Of a DNA stretch of 64,000 bases, positions 26,354 to 35,507 are shown one piece after another; the first letter of the stretch is position 1; every line of letters begins with the position of its first letter. The DNA is from Maridesulfovibrio zosterae DSM 11974 (GTDB lineage: Bacteria; Desulfobacterota; Desulfovibrionia; Desulfovibrionales; Desulfovibrionaceae), in contig NZ_AUDC01000010.1 of NCBI RefSeq assembly GCF_000425265.1, forward strand, positions 620,001 through 684,000, given 5' to 3'. A program made the position numbers and the translations under genes. The notes beneath the pieces are model-generated. The model was not told the origin of the DNA, ran no database searches, and saw only the letters and a list, made by a program, of their open reading frames with translations.

Positions 26354-27298
26354 ATGCAAATTTCAAATGCTCTCTTTATAGGATCAAAACAGCTAGGCTT
26401 AAATATTTTTAAGTGTTTGCAGGTTAGCAGCCCTAATATTAAATGGTCAGTTATCCATCCAGATGACTCAATGGATAAAAGAAACAGCCTTAAAGATTTT
26501 AAGGCCTATGCGGAAATCAATGAAATACCCTTTATAATTACAAAAACAAATAGGGAATTCGAAAACTCTTTTTTATCGATAACTCCGCAGATTGTATTTG
26601 TATGTGGATGGTATCAAATATTTCGAAAAGATATGTTGGACTTAGCTCCGTTTGGATTTTGGGGTATTCATAACTCTTTACTTCCCAAATATCGAGGGGG
26701 CTCACCTTTAGTTTGGTCTATAATCCAAGGTGACAATGAAATTGGAGCATCTATTTTTGAAATAGCAGAAGGTATGGATGAAGGCAAAATACTCCATCAG
26801 GTCTCAATCCCTTTTTGTGAGGATGACTGCATTGCTGATGCCCTTAATAAAATTGAGACAAAGCTAATCAAAGAACTTCCTGAAAAATGGATTTCTTTAA
26901 TAAAGGGTACGGCGGTCTTTTCTTTTCAGAATCATGAAAAAGCAACATACTGCGCTCAACGTATCGCTGAAGATGGAATGATTAACTGGAACCAGCAAGC
27001 TGAAACTATACATAATTTTATAAGAGCGCAGTCAAAACCTTATCCTGGTGCTTTTTCTTATTTAAATGGTAAAAAAATAACCATTTGGAGAAGCAGGGTT
27101 GTGTCTCACAGAGCATTGGGAACTCCCGGTCAAGTATATAGGAGACTAGATAGTTCTGTTTGGGTATCCTGTAAGAATGGCTCCATCTTAGAAATTATTG
27201 AAACGGATTTGTGTGGAAAAAAAATTCTACCGAATGAAGCTTTTACATCTATAAACAATAGACTTTTTACCGCACATTATAATTTATTTAATGAGTAA
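26354..27298 (+). CDS. sugar N-formyltransferase-like protein (Fmt family), first copy
   Basis: 314 aa. Fmt fold with HNSLLPKYRGG and EGMDEGKIL (catalytic Asp present) plus a C-terminal domain with DGMINWNQQAETIHNFIRA. Relatives use N10-formyl-THF to formylate amino sugars. The catalytic Asn of the N-x-H motif is replaced by Gly (GIH), while the second copy at 29204 keeps it (NAH). The gene may encode a variant acyltransferase or a less active enzyme. 12 nt after the aminotransferase gene. Confidence 0.82.
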   Translation: MQISNALFIGSKQLGLNIFKCLQVSSPNIKWSVIHPDDSMDKRNSLKDFKAYAEINEIPFIITKTNREFENSFLSITPQIVFVCGWYQIFRKDMLDLAPFGFWGIHNSLLPKYRGGSPLVWSIIQGDNEIGASIFEIAEGMDEGKILHQVSIPFCEDDCIADALNKIETKLIKELPEKWISLIKGTAVFSFQNHEKATYCAQRIAEDGMINWNQQAETIHNFIRAQSKPYPGAFSYLNGKKITIWRSRVVSHRALGTPGQVYRRLDSSVWVSCKNGSILEIIETDLCGKKILPNEAFTSINNRLFTAHYNLFNE

Positions 27299-27301
27299 TG
27301 T

Positions 27302-28447
27302 ATGAAATACGATATAGGACTAGTAGGCTCTCTTTGCAGTTGTGATATTGTTACTGCCGTAAAACTTCAGAATGCTGGGTTGAAAACGGTTGTATTAAGT
27401 AAAGGTCGTGTCAGTCGTTCTGCCAACATCCAAAGTATACCTGCTTCAATCCAAAAAAATTTAGATAAAATTGATATTATAAATTTTAATCCTGGTGTGG
27501 ATTTTTATAAAAAAGCTAAATGCTGCCGTTTAATATTAAGTTTTTCGGGCTCGATACTTGGTGGACTGCGTGAATGTTATCCATTAAAATTTTTGCCCGA
27601 TTTTCCCCCTATAGTAAATATTGCAACAGGATCGGATGTAACAGAATTTATTAATGAGCAAAGTTTTGCTGCCAGAATTTATAGAAACCTTTTAAAAACT
27701 TCTCCTATGAACTGGATGGTTGAATATCCTTTGGCATTAAAATTTATACAAAAATATGATATTCCAAATACTTACTTTATGCCTTTTCCTGGAATTGCCC
27801 ATGACTATTTTACCCCTCTTCCAACGACGAAGAAAGTGAGAATTTTAAATCCATCCAGAATTGATTGGAAACTAAATGATCCAGGAGAATGGCGCGCTTC
27901 TTCTAATGGTAACGATCGATTTATTAGAGCTTTCGCAAGGGCTCTCGATGCGGGACTTGATGCTGAGGCGACACTCATTTTCAGGGGACCGGATAAAGTT
28001 GAAGCAAAGAAACTTGTTTCCAGCCTTGGAATTGATGATGCCATAATTTGGAAAGATGAACTCTCAAGAGATCAACTACTAAATGAAATAAGAGAGCATC
28101 ACGTTGTTGCGGATCAATTTGATCTCGGTGGTTTTGGAGGAATAACGATTGAATCAATGTCTATAGGACGTCCTGTACTTATTTATCTTAATCAAGTCTC
28201 TTCCAGCATTATGTTCAGAGGGGATGGACCGCCTGTTCTTAATTGCCATTCTGAAGATGAAATTTTCAGCCAGCTGATGCTATTAAAAGATAGAAGTACT
28301 ATAAATGACATATCTATCCAGTCTCAATCATGGATAATGAAATATTATTCAGGGACTGAATCTTTAGCTGAGTTTATTTACCACTATTATAGGCTGACCG
28401 GGCATTGTGTTCAGGACTACGGTTGGAACCATTATTCTACCAAATAA
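27302..28447 (+). CDS. GT4-like glycosyltransferase
   Basis: 381 aa, soluble GT-B type. The C-terminal donor domain has ILNPSRIDWKLNDP, a FRGPDK loop and the acceptor/donor block GGFGGITIESMSIGRPVLIYLN with the ExFGxxxxE-like pattern of retaining GT4 transferases. The N-terminal domain begins IGLVGSLCSCDIVTAVKLQNAG. It lies 3 nt after the formyltransferase gene. Sugar specificity unknown. Confidence 0.75.
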   Translation: MKYDIGLVGSLCSCDIVTAVKLQNAGLKTVVLSKGRVSRSANIQSIPASIQKNLDKIDIINFNPGVDFYKKAKCCRLILSFSGSILGGLRECYPLKFLPDFPPIVNIATGSDVTEFINEQSFAARIYRNLLKTSPMNWMVEYPLALKFIQKYDIPNTYFMPFPGIAHDYFTPLPTTKKVRILNPSRIDWKLNDPGEWRASSNGNDRFIRAFARALDAGLDAEATLIFRGPDKVEAKKLVSSLGIDDAIIWKDELSRDQLLNEIREHHVVADQFDLGGFGGITIESMSIGRPVLIYLNQVSSSIMFRGDGPPVLNCHSEDEIFSQLMLLKDRSTINDISIQSQSWIMKYYSGTESLAEFIYHYYRLTGHCVQDYGWNHYSTK

Positions 28448-28473
28448 TTCCATATCTTTTATAATAGAAAAAC

Positions 28474-29232
28474 ATGTATAATAAAATAGCAATAACCTTC
28501 GATATAGACTGGGCTCCTGATTGGTGCATAATGCAATGCATAGATATCTGTATAAAATATAATATGCCTGCAACCTTTTTTGCGACTCATAAAACAGATA
28601 TCTTACTTGATATTCAGACAAATCCACTTTTTGAGCTTGGTATTCATCCTAATTTTCTGCATGGGTCGACTCACGGAGATAGCCCTATTAAAATTATGGA
28701 GCATTGTTTAGATATAGTTCCGAAAGCGAAATCTATGCGGACACATGCCCTTGTTCAGTCCACCCATTTATTTTTGGATATTGCAAAGAAATTACCACAG
28801 ATAGAAACCGATGTTTCACTTTTTATGTATGCTCATAAAGGGCTTGTGCCTACATGGCTTCATCTCGGTGAGAGTCGCAAAATAGCCAGAATTCCATATT
28901 TTTGGGAAGACGATTTATATTCATGGAGCCCCGCTCCCGATTGGAATTATTTAAATATGGATGGCGGTGGTCTAAAAATTTATAATTTTCATCCTGTATT
29001 GGTATCACTCAATACTAATACTTTAGATGGGTATTGCGCTTTGAAGGAGTCCCTTAACGGGACCAGTTTACGCGAGTGTTCACGAGAAGATTTTTCACAA
29101 TTTGTAAATCCATGTTTAGGAACTAAGACATTTTTAAAAAATATTTGTGAGAAATCTTCACTAGAAACATGTGTACAAATTTCTCAAATAACGGCTGAAT
29201 TTAATGAAAATAGCAATAATTGGAAGAACTAG
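28474..29232 (+). CDS. WbmS-like polysaccharide deacetylase
   Basis: 252 aa. Starts with ITFDIDWAPDW (metal-binding Asp cluster) and has GIHPNFLHGSTHGD and MRTHALVQST, the pattern of the WbmS family of deacetylase-fold proteins in O-antigen loci. It is more divergent than the NodB protein at 23265. The C-terminus overlaps the next gene by 29 nt. A role in removing an acetyl group before formylation is plausible because the next gene is a formyltransferase (inference). Confidence 0.7.
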   Translation: MYNKIAITFDIDWAPDWCIMQCIDICIKYNMPATFFATHKTDILLDIQTNPLFELGIHPNFLHGSTHGDSPIKIMEHCLDIVPKAKSMRTHALVQSTHLFLDIAKKLPQIETDVSLFMYAHKGLVPTWLHLGESRKIARIPYFWEDDLYSWSPAPDWNYLNMDGGGLKIYNFHPVLVSLNTNTLDGYCALKESLNGTSLRECSREDFSQFVNPCLGTKTFLKNICEKSSLETCVQISQITAEFNENSNNWKN

Positions 29233-30133
29233 AACGCTTTTAGATACAGCGCGCCTGCTTCATAAAGAAGGGGTTGAAATACCTCTGATATGGACCTATC
29301 GCGATGAATCCCATTACGGGGCATCCATATCTGATTTTGAAAATTTAGCGAAAGAGCTAAAAGCAGATTTTTATACTGAATTCAATATATGTTCTCCCAA
29401 AAACATTGAGAGAATAAGAAGATATGGCTGCGAACTAGCTATCTCAATAAATTGGATCAGCATTATTAATAAGGATTTAATTGATGTATTCCCTAATGGT
29501 ATACTCAATGCTCATATGGGTGATTTACCGAGATACAAAGGTAATGCTGTTCCCAATTGGGCGATATTAAATCAAGAGGATCAAGTTGGACTTTGTATCC
29601 ACCAGATGACGCCTGAGCTAGATTCAGGTCCGATTGTAAAAAAAGATTTTTTCAAACTGACTGACAATACATATATTAGCGAAGTCTATGACTGGTTTCA
29701 TAAAATGTCTCCAAGATTATTTCTCGACAGTGTAAAAGCTTTCAAGATAGGTAATGCTAATAATTATAAGCAATCCTCTGCCACACGGCAGCTAAGATGC
29801 TTCCCTAGAAGACCTGAGGACAGTCGGATTGATTGGAATCAATCAGTGGATGCAATTCATAGGCTCATCAGAGCTTCTTCGAAACCTTTTTCGGGAGCCT
29901 TTAGTTTTTTAGAAGGTCAGCAAAAAATAACTATATGGAAAGCGACGCCTTATAAATATAATGGAGATTTTTCTGCAGTTCCCGGTCAGGTGTGCTTTTC
30001 TATAAATAATAATCCTGTAATAGCATGTAAAGGTGGAATGTTAATGCTTCAGGATGTTTCCGTCGATGGAACAGAGGATCATGTTACAAGCTCCTCTCTT
30101 ATTTTAAAAAGTTTACGCAATAGGCTAATTTAA
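29204..30133 (+). CDS. sugar N-formyltransferase (Fmt family), second copy
   Basis: 309 aa. All three catalytic residues of the family are present: Asn and His in LNAHMGDLPRYKG and Asp in ELDSGPI. C-terminal Fmt-like domain with SRIDWNQSVDAIHRLIRASSKP. Expected to transfer a formyl group from N10-formyl-THF to a sugar amine, giving an N-formyl sugar. The start is internal to the previous gene (29-nt overlap), so translation is coupled; 0 nt separates its stop from the next ATG. Confidence 0.85.
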   Translation: MKIAIIGRTRTLLDTARLLHKEGVEIPLIWTYRDESHYGASISDFENLAKELKADFYTEFNICSPKNIERIRRYGCELAISINWISIINKDLIDVFPNGILNAHMGDLPRYKGNAVPNWAILNQEDQVGLCIHQMTPELDSGPIVKKDFFKLTDNTYISEVYDWFHKMSPRLFLDSVKAFKIGNANNYKQSSATRQLRCFPRRPEDSRIDWNQSVDAIHRLIRASSKPFSGAFSFLEGQQKITIWKATPYKYNGDFSAVPGQVCFSINNNPVIACKGGMLMLQDVSVDGTEDHVTSSSLILKSLRNRLI

Positions 30134-30742
30134 ATGAAAAAAAATAAATATTTCCAGCATGAAACGGCTGATGTAGACGTAACTGCTGAGATAGGCGATG
30201 GCACATATATTTGGCAAAACGTACAAGTCCGTAAAGATGCCCAAATTGGATCTGAATGCATTGTTGGTAAAGGCGCATTTGTTGATTTTGGCGCAGTTGT
30301 CGGTAATCGCGTAAAAATTCAAAACTATGCGAATATCTTCAGAGGCGTAACGATTGAAGACGGCGTAATGGTTGGTCCATCAGTATGCTTTACAAATGAT
30401 ATGTTTCCAAGAGCTGTGAATGTAGAGGGCGAACTCTTAGATTACCGTGATTGGGAATGTTTTGAAACTAGAGTTAAAACAGGTGCAGGTCTTGGAGCAG
30501 GATCAATTATTGTATGTAATAATACTATAGGAAAATGGGCAATTGTCGGATCTGGAAGTGTTGTAACAAGAGATGTACCAGATTACGCTCTTGTTTATGG
30601 CAATCCTGCACGTGTCAGAGGTTTTGTCTGTCCGTGCGGAACTAAACTTCCTGAGAGAAGTAATCTTTTTATCAAAGAGAAGGTTACCTGCCCTGAATGT
30701 AATATGGAGATAACTCTTCCAGCCTGCCCGGATATTAAATAA
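30134..30742 (+). CDS. UDP-2-acetamido-3-amino-uronate N-acetyltransferase (WbpD/WlbB-like)
   Basis: 202 aa left-handed beta-helix acyltransferase with hexapeptide repeats, the loop VCFTNDMFPRAVN that carries the catalytic Asn/Asp region of the WbpD family, and IGKWAIVGSGSVVTRDVPDYALVYG (two segments). The C-terminus has a CPCG...CPEC zinc-ribbon-like tail, common in these proteins. It acetylates the 3-amino group in the UDP-GlcNAc(3NAc)A pathway. Followed 16 nt later by the WbpB-like oxidoreductase. Confidence 0.85.
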   Translation: MKKNKYFQHETADVDVTAEIGDGTYIWQNVQVRKDAQIGSECIVGKGAFVDFGAVVGNRVKIQNYANIFRGVTIEDGVMVGPSVCFTNDMFPRAVNVEGELLDYRDWECFETRVKTGAGLGAGSIIVCNNTIGKWAIVGSGSVVTRDVPDYALVYGNPARVRGFVCPCGTKLPERSNLFIKEKVTCPECNMEITLPACPDIK

Positions 30743-30758
30743 AAAAAGGATATAAAAA

Positions 30759-31757
30759 ATGAAAGTTGCAGTTATTGGCACAGGTGCTATGGGACAGCAT
30801 CATGTGCGTCTTTATTCCGATATACAGAGTTGTGAATTGGTCGGAGTTGTTGACCAGAATGTTAAACAGACTTCAAGACTGGTATCTCTTTACGGTGGTC
30901 GAGCCTATACAGATTATCGTACTATGATTGAAACAGAGAAACCAGATGCAGTAACTATTGCACTGCCTACTGTTTTGCATAAACAGGTAACTATGGATTG
31001 TCTTAATGCCGGTATAGACGTACTGGTTGAAAAGCCTATTGCCAAAACAGTTGAAGAAGCAAAAGAAATGATTGTCGAAGCCAAGAGACTTAACAGGGTT
31101 TTGCAGGTTGGTCACATTGAAAGATTTAACCCGGCTATTACCCAGCTTAAAGAAAGACTTGCCGACGGACAGCTTGGAAAAATCTTCACAATTCATTCCC
31201 GCAGACAATCCCCGTATCCTTTCAGAATTACTGACGTAGGAGTTGCCAGTGATCTCGCAACTCACGAATTGGATATGATGAGATATATTTCTGAATCCGA
31301 AGTCGAAACAATGTCTGCTGAAGTTTCTAAAGTAATGGGTACTGATCACGAAGATGTTGTTTTCGGACTGCTTCGTTTTAAAAATGAAATTCTCGGCATT
31401 CTTGATGTAAACTGGGTTACTCCGACTAAAATTCGTGAAGTTGCTATAACTGGCGAAAACGGCATGTTTACTGTCGACTATCTGAATCAGCAGTTACTGT
31501 TCAATTCTAACTATGCTGCTGAACAAAATGAAAATAAGAGTGAATGGTTTACAACCAAATTTGGCGTGTCTGAGGGGGATGCAACGTCTTTTAGAGTTGA
31601 TAAAAAAGAACCTCTTCGTGTTGAGATAGAATCTTTTCTTAGCTGCTGTGAAACCAAAGCAAAACCGCTTGTAACAGGTGAAGACGGGTTAGAGTCTCTT
31701 TCTCTTGCTCTTGAAATCATCGCGTGCGGTAGCAGCAGTAAATGCACAAGGTCATAA
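30759..31757 (+). CDS. Gfo/Idh/MocA oxidoreductase (WbpB/WlbA-like)
   Basis: 332 aa. Rossmann motif VIGTGAMGQHH, EKPIAKTVEEA (the conserved Lys of the EKP motif) and GHIERFNPAI place it in the Gfo/Idh/MocA family close to WbpB/WlbA, which oxidises the C3 of UDP-GlcNAcA. With the WbpD-like gene upstream and an aminotransferase at 25256, three of the four steps to UDP-GlcNAc(3NAc)A are covered. The 6-dehydrogenase (WbpA) is not in the window. Confidence 0.85.
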   Translation: MKVAVIGTGAMGQHHVRLYSDIQSCELVGVVDQNVKQTSRLVSLYGGRAYTDYRTMIETEKPDAVTIALPTVLHKQVTMDCLNAGIDVLVEKPIAKTVEEAKEMIVEAKRLNRVLQVGHIERFNPAITQLKERLADGQLGKIFTIHSRRQSPYPFRITDVGVASDLATHELDMMRYISESEVETMSAEVSKVMGTDHEDVVFGLLRFKNEILGILDVNWVTPTKIREVAITGENGMFTVDYLNQQLLFNSNYAAEQNENKSEWFTTKFGVSEGDATSFRVDKKEPLRVEIESFLSCCETKAKPLVTGEDGLESLSLALEIIACGSSSKCTRS

Positions 31758-31760
31758 TTT

Positions 31761-32747
31761 ATGCGCTCTGAAATCAAAGGAAGCTCAATTTTGGTAACAG
31801 GTGGTGCCGGTTTTATCGGTAGCCATCTTGTTGACCGCTTACTTGATATGCAAGCTAAAGAGGTTGTCATAATCGACAACCTCTTTCTTGGTTCTGAAGA
31901 AAATTTAGAGTCCGCAATTTGTAGAGGTGCTGTGCTCTATAAGGATGATGCCGAGTTCGCAACATCGCTTGAGTATATTTTTGAACGGCATGACATTGAT
32001 ATTGTTTTCAACTGCGCGACCAAGGCCCTTAATTATTCGTTTATGAATCCAGCTAATTCTTTTGAAACGAATACAAAAGTTGCCATTAATCTTCTTGAGC
32101 TGCAAAGAAAAAACTCTTTTAAAACACTCTGTCATTTTTCTACATCTGAAGTGTACGGTACAGCTGTATACGAACCCATGGATGAAGCACACCCTAAGAA
32201 TCCGACCACTCTCTATGCAGCAGGAAAAGCTGCTGCAGACTTAGCTGTTGAGACATATGTCAGGATGTATGATTTAGATGCATTTATTGTCAGACCGTTC
32301 AATAATTACGGTCCCAGACAGAACTATAAAGGGCCGATGGCAGGTGTTATACCTATAACTGCTTATCGTATTTTGAATGGAATTCCGCTTGAAATACATG
32401 GTTCAGGTAGGCAGAGCCGCGATTTTATTTACGTACATGATACTGTAGATGCAATAATTAATGTTTTTCCACTGCTTGGGGCCGGAGAGTCTGTCAATAT
32501 TTCAACTCACCATCAGGTTGCTATTGGCGATCTCATTAAGCTTGTTGCAGATAAGATGGATTATACTGGTGAAATCCTGCAAAAGCCTGCCCGCAATTCA
32601 GATGTCCTTTGCCATAATGCAAGCAATGAAAAATTGTGCGGAATGATTGATTATAATCTTACTTCTTTTGAGGAAGGCTTAGAGAAAACTTTGCAGTGGT
32701 ATGTAAATAGAATTGTGAAAATAGGATATAGTTGTGTACCACGCTGA
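31761..32747 (+). CDS. NAD-dependent sugar epimerase/dehydratase (extended SDR)
   Basis: 328 aa. GGAGFIGSHL near residue 14, catalytic YAAGK (YxxxK), and RPFNNYGPRQNY typical of UDP-/dTDP-sugar 4,6-dehydratases and 4-epimerases. The motif FSTSEVYGTA (T in the TxD/E position replaced by Ser-Thr-Ser-Glu) suggests a dehydratase-like active site. Last intact gene of the plus-strand operon; a 160-nt AT-rich gap with no clear terminator follows. Confidence 0.85.
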   Translation: MRSEIKGSSILVTGGAGFIGSHLVDRLLDMQAKEVVIIDNLFLGSEENLESAICRGAVLYKDDAEFATSLEYIFERHDIDIVFNCATKALNYSFMNPANSFETNTKVAINLLELQRKNSFKTLCHFSTSEVYGTAVYEPMDEAHPKNPTTLYAAGKAAADLAVETYVRMYDLDAFIVRPFNNYGPRQNYKGPMAGVIPITAYRILNGIPLEIHGSGRQSRDFIYVHDTVDAIINVFPLLGAGESVNISTHHQVAIGDLIKLVADKMDYTGEILQKPARNSDVLCHNASNEKLCGMIDYNLTSFEEGLEKTLQWYVNRIVKIGYSCVPR

Positions 32748-32915
32748 CTAATATAAAATAAGTTATTGCATGAGTAATTATTAAATTGGAAACGTGGTGA
32801 TAACTAATACGTTGTTTAAAATAGCAATTGTATTTTACCTAAAAACGATCTAACAAAGTGGCTTATAGTTAAAGTGGCTTTGGTTCGTATAACTAACTGC
32901 TTATGAGGTATGCAC

Positions 32916-33866
32916 TTGAAAAAAGGTAAACCTACTCTCGCAATTATCATTCCCTGTTATAATGAAGAAGAGACGCTACCATTAGCTTTTGAAAAGTTAA
33001 ATAAATTATTAGAAAATTTAGTAACACAGCAAATTATTTCGCAGAAAAGTTTTCTTTTTTTTGTTGATGATGGGAGCAAAGATAAAACTTGGGAAATGAT
33101 TCATTCTGCAAATTTTGTTAATCATTCTATCCGTGGATTAAAACTTTCTACAAATGCAGGCCATCAAAACGCTTTGCTTGCAGGAATGAGTAGTGTTTGC
33201 GAAGAAATTGATTGTATTATTTCTATCGATGCAGATCTACAAGATGATATATACGCTATACCTAAGATGCTGGAGTTCTTTAGGGAAGGAAATGATATTG
33301 TTTATGGCGTAAGATCTGATCGTAAGACCGATTCTTTTTTTAAACGAAAAACAGCTGAGTGGTTTTATAGTTTGGCAGGAAAAATTGGAATCGAAATAAA
33401 GCCGAACCATGCCGATTTTCGTTTGATGAGCAGGAGAGCTTAAGCCGCTTTAAGTGAGTTTCAAGAGTCAAATGTTTTTTTGCGGGCTATTTGTCCTCAG
33501 CTCGGTTTTAAAAGCGCAGATGTATATTATTGTCGCAAAAAGAGATACTATGGTGAAACTAAGTATCCTTTTTTTAAAATGATTAGCTTTGCCTGGAATG
33601 GAATATCTTCTTTTAGTGTTGTACCGTTACGATTATCTGGTGTGTTGGGAGCTATGGCTCTTATCGTCACAGCAATTCTTACAATTTCTACTTTGGGTGA
33701 GTATGTAGCTGGGAATACAATTCCTGGATGGACATCACTTATGATTGTGATTTTGTTTTTTAGTTCAGTCCAACTGATTTGTATTGCAGTACTTGGTGAG
33801 TATCTTGGTAAAATATTTACAGAAACAAAAAGAAGACCTCGATATATTATTGAAGAAAAAATATAG
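32916..33866 (+). pseudogene. GT2 polyprenyl-phosphate transferase (ArnC/GtrB-like) with in-frame stop
   Basis: The reading frame encodes an ArnC/DPM-like GT2: IIIPCYNEEETLP, VDDGSKDKTW, DADLQDD (metal motif) and FRLMSRRA, then a TAA at 33441-33443, and the same frame continues with the expected ESNVFLRA...two C-terminal membrane helices...RRPRYIIEE. One base change would repair it. The catalytic domain alone (176 aa) could still be made but would lack its membrane anchor. TTG 32916 is a likelier start than ATG 32910, because GAGG is 7 nt upstream of it. Probably once supplied the donor for the GtrII-like enzyme at 36082. Confidence 0.85.
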
Positions 33867-33873
33867 GTGATCA

Positions 33874-34266
33874 ATGCACATTTATGATGAAATTTTTTTT
33901 GACTATATTGAGTCTGGATCTTTAGCGTCAGCAGACGAAATTATACCAATCCTGATAGATACTCTATCTCCAAGATCTATTTTAGATGTCGGTTGTGGGC
34001 GGGGCGCTTGGTGTTCAAAATGGATTGAACACGGTATTCAGGATACATATGGAGTAGACGGTGAATACGTTAGCAAAGACAAACTTAAATTTTTAAATGA
34101 ACATTTTATAACTAAAAATTTAGCATCTAGTTTTAATTTAGGGCGTAAGTATGATCTTGTAGTATCACTTGAAGTTGCTGAGCATATTCCTGAAGTTGAT
34201 TCAGATATGTTTATCCATAATTTAGTTCAACATGGAAAAGTTATTCTGTTTTCAGCAGCAACCCCA
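33874..34266 (+). pseudogene. SAM methyltransferase A, 5' part only (truncated by IS junction)
   Basis: About 131 residues of a class I methyltransferase: ILDVGCGRGAWC (motif I), VDGEYV (acidic motif II) and YDLVVSLEVAEHIPE (motif IV), ending at VILFSAATP. The next expected block of this family (GQGG..H.NEQ) is missing. After 34266 the sequence becomes the 3' part of an IS3 orfB read backwards, giving a chimeric tail to a stop at 34309-34311. Confidence 0.85.
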
Positions 34267-34408
34267 GCAATCGATCATCTTCTTTTTGCCGTACAGATTT
34301 GGGCTGTTTAAGCCACGCATAAAATCCACTCCGATGAACATCCATCATGTGGCACAAATTGCGGACTGCGAATTTGTCTTGATGATCCCGGATAAACGCA
34401 TACCTCAT
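34265..34408 (-). pseudogene. IS3-family transposase OrfB, N-terminal fragment
   Basis: Reads MRYAFIRDHQDKFAVRNLC..GFYAWLKQPKSVRQKEDDRLLG, the usual start of IS3 OrfB (HTH_21 region), then stops matching at about 34265. The DDE catalytic domain is absent. Its ATG overlaps the orfA stop (ATGA), and orfA contains the slippery heptamer A-AAA-AAG near its end, the normal -1 frameshift signal of this family. Confidence 0.85.
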
Positions 34409-34683
34409 AGGGATTCTTTGGCGAAGTATGCTGTGGCCTTTTTTAGAATGTCTCGTTCTTCGGTTACGCGTTTCAATTCTGCGCGAAGACGTTTTATTTC
34501 ACCGTGTTGATCATCGAGATGAGCTGCATGGACTTCTCCAGAGCCGTACTTCTTGCGCCAAGCATACAGACTATGAGTACTGACCCCCAATCGTTTAGAG
34601 ACATCCTGAACAGGATAGCCGTGTTCAGTTATTTGTTTTACCGCTTCGATTTTAAATTCATCTGTATAACGAATGTCACCCAT
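34405..34683 (-). CDS. IS3-family transposase OrfA (complete)
   Basis: 92 aa. N-terminal helix-turn-helix (RYTDEFKIEAVKQ...VSKRLGVSTHSLYAW) followed by a leucine-zipper-like coiled coil (IKRLRAELKRVTEERDILKKA). Complete, with the -1 frameshift signal, but without a functional OrfB in the window it cannot transpose on its own. An intact copy elsewhere could act on it only if both ends existed; one end is missing. Confidence 0.9.
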   Translation of the reverse strand: MGDIRYTDEFKIEAVKQITEHGYPVQDVSKRLGVSTHSLYAWRKKYGSGEVHAAHLDDQHGEIKRLRAELKRVTEERDILKKATAYFAKESL

Positions 34684-34728
34684 TGCATCCTCCTGAGGTT
34701 ACATTTTCATAACTCAGGAGTGTCTACA

Positions 34729-35238
34729 AAACTAGGGGCGATTCATAGTGAAGGTATTTTATTCTTAGAGCAGGACTCTTTTAGTTTAAGTAAATCACTT
34801 AGGGATCAAGTAGAATTGCTCTCATTTCTAGATGTCTTAGAGCATGTTGAAAACCCTAAAGAGTTTATAAATAAGCACATTAAATATTTTCCAAATGCGA
34901 AATGGATTATTGTTACTTTACCTGCAAGACAAGAAATCTATTCTAATTATGACTTATTTTTTAATCACTACAAAAGATACTCTCTTGAAGATTGTAATCT
35001 ACTTTTTAATGAGAAAAAAATGTTAACATGCCAATATTTCTTTCATCTTTTGTATTTTCCTGCTCTTTTGTTAAAGTTGATGGGAATGAAGAGGAAAACA
35101 AGGATAAGTCCACCGCCTAAATTAAATTTTATGTTGAAATACGTACATACACTATTGGCTAAATATTTTATCGTTGAATCACGAATTATTCCCAAAAAAT
35201 TTTTTGGATCTTCTATCCTATGTGTCATTGAACTTTGA
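34729..35238 (+). pseudogene. SAM methyltransferase B, 3' part only
   Basis: Begins directly after the IS end and encodes about 168 residues of the C-terminal part of a different class I methyltransferase: LLSFLDVLEHVENPKEF (motif IV/post-I region), NAKWIIVTLPAR (motif V) and NHYKRYSLEDCNLLF. It repeats functions already present in fragment A (both have an EH motif), so A and B come from two genes. No start codon or ribosome-binding site of its own is evident. Confidence 0.82.
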
Positions 35239-35282
35239 ACTTTTTTCTTACTTTCCTAAAAACTAATGGTGTTACATAGAGG

Positions 35283-35505
35283 CTAAGACATTCTCAATTT
35301 TTGCATCGGAGTGATGCCCAAATCCTCATATTGAGCCGTTCGTTGTTATGTCCAGAGCCATTTGGTCGCGTAATCCTGTGAAGTCTTCCAGTACGCGAGT
35401 TACCCTTCCTGCGGAAAACTCGTATCGACTCCTATCGTTAAACATTCTCGACTGAAATCATCAAGCACATTGAAAGTCTTGAGCCGTGCGCCTTCCCCCA
35501 TTGTA
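35283..35505 (-). pseudogene. IS407-type OrfB, 3' half with internal deletion and frameshifts
   Basis: On the minus strand, frames give GEGARLKTFNVLDDFSREC (around the second catalytic Asp of DDE), then SAGRVTRVL, then QDYATKWLWT and finally GITPMQKLRMS with a stop. The part with the catalytic Glu is missing. Pieces are in different frames, so it is decayed. Confidence 0.75.
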
Positions 35506-35507
35506 GC

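Larger units (their letters stand above)
34262..34728 (-). mobile_element. truncated IS3-family insertion sequence
   Basis: The orfA end is intact: at the plus-strand right side the element ends ...TGTCTACA (about 34728), i.e. TGTAGACA on the minus strand, with an inverted repeat CCTGAG/CTCAGG just inside. OrfA is complete and orfB starts in the -1 frame, but orfB is lost after about 47 codons, so the other end and any target duplication are gone. Different methyltransferase fragments flank the two sides, so the element marks a deletion. Confidence 0.88.

Noticed and set aside
34504-34728. Plus-strand open frame continuous with methyltransferase fragment B
   Set aside because: It is antisense to the intact IS OrfA and has no similarity to a protein; real methyltransferase sequence begins only after the IS end.
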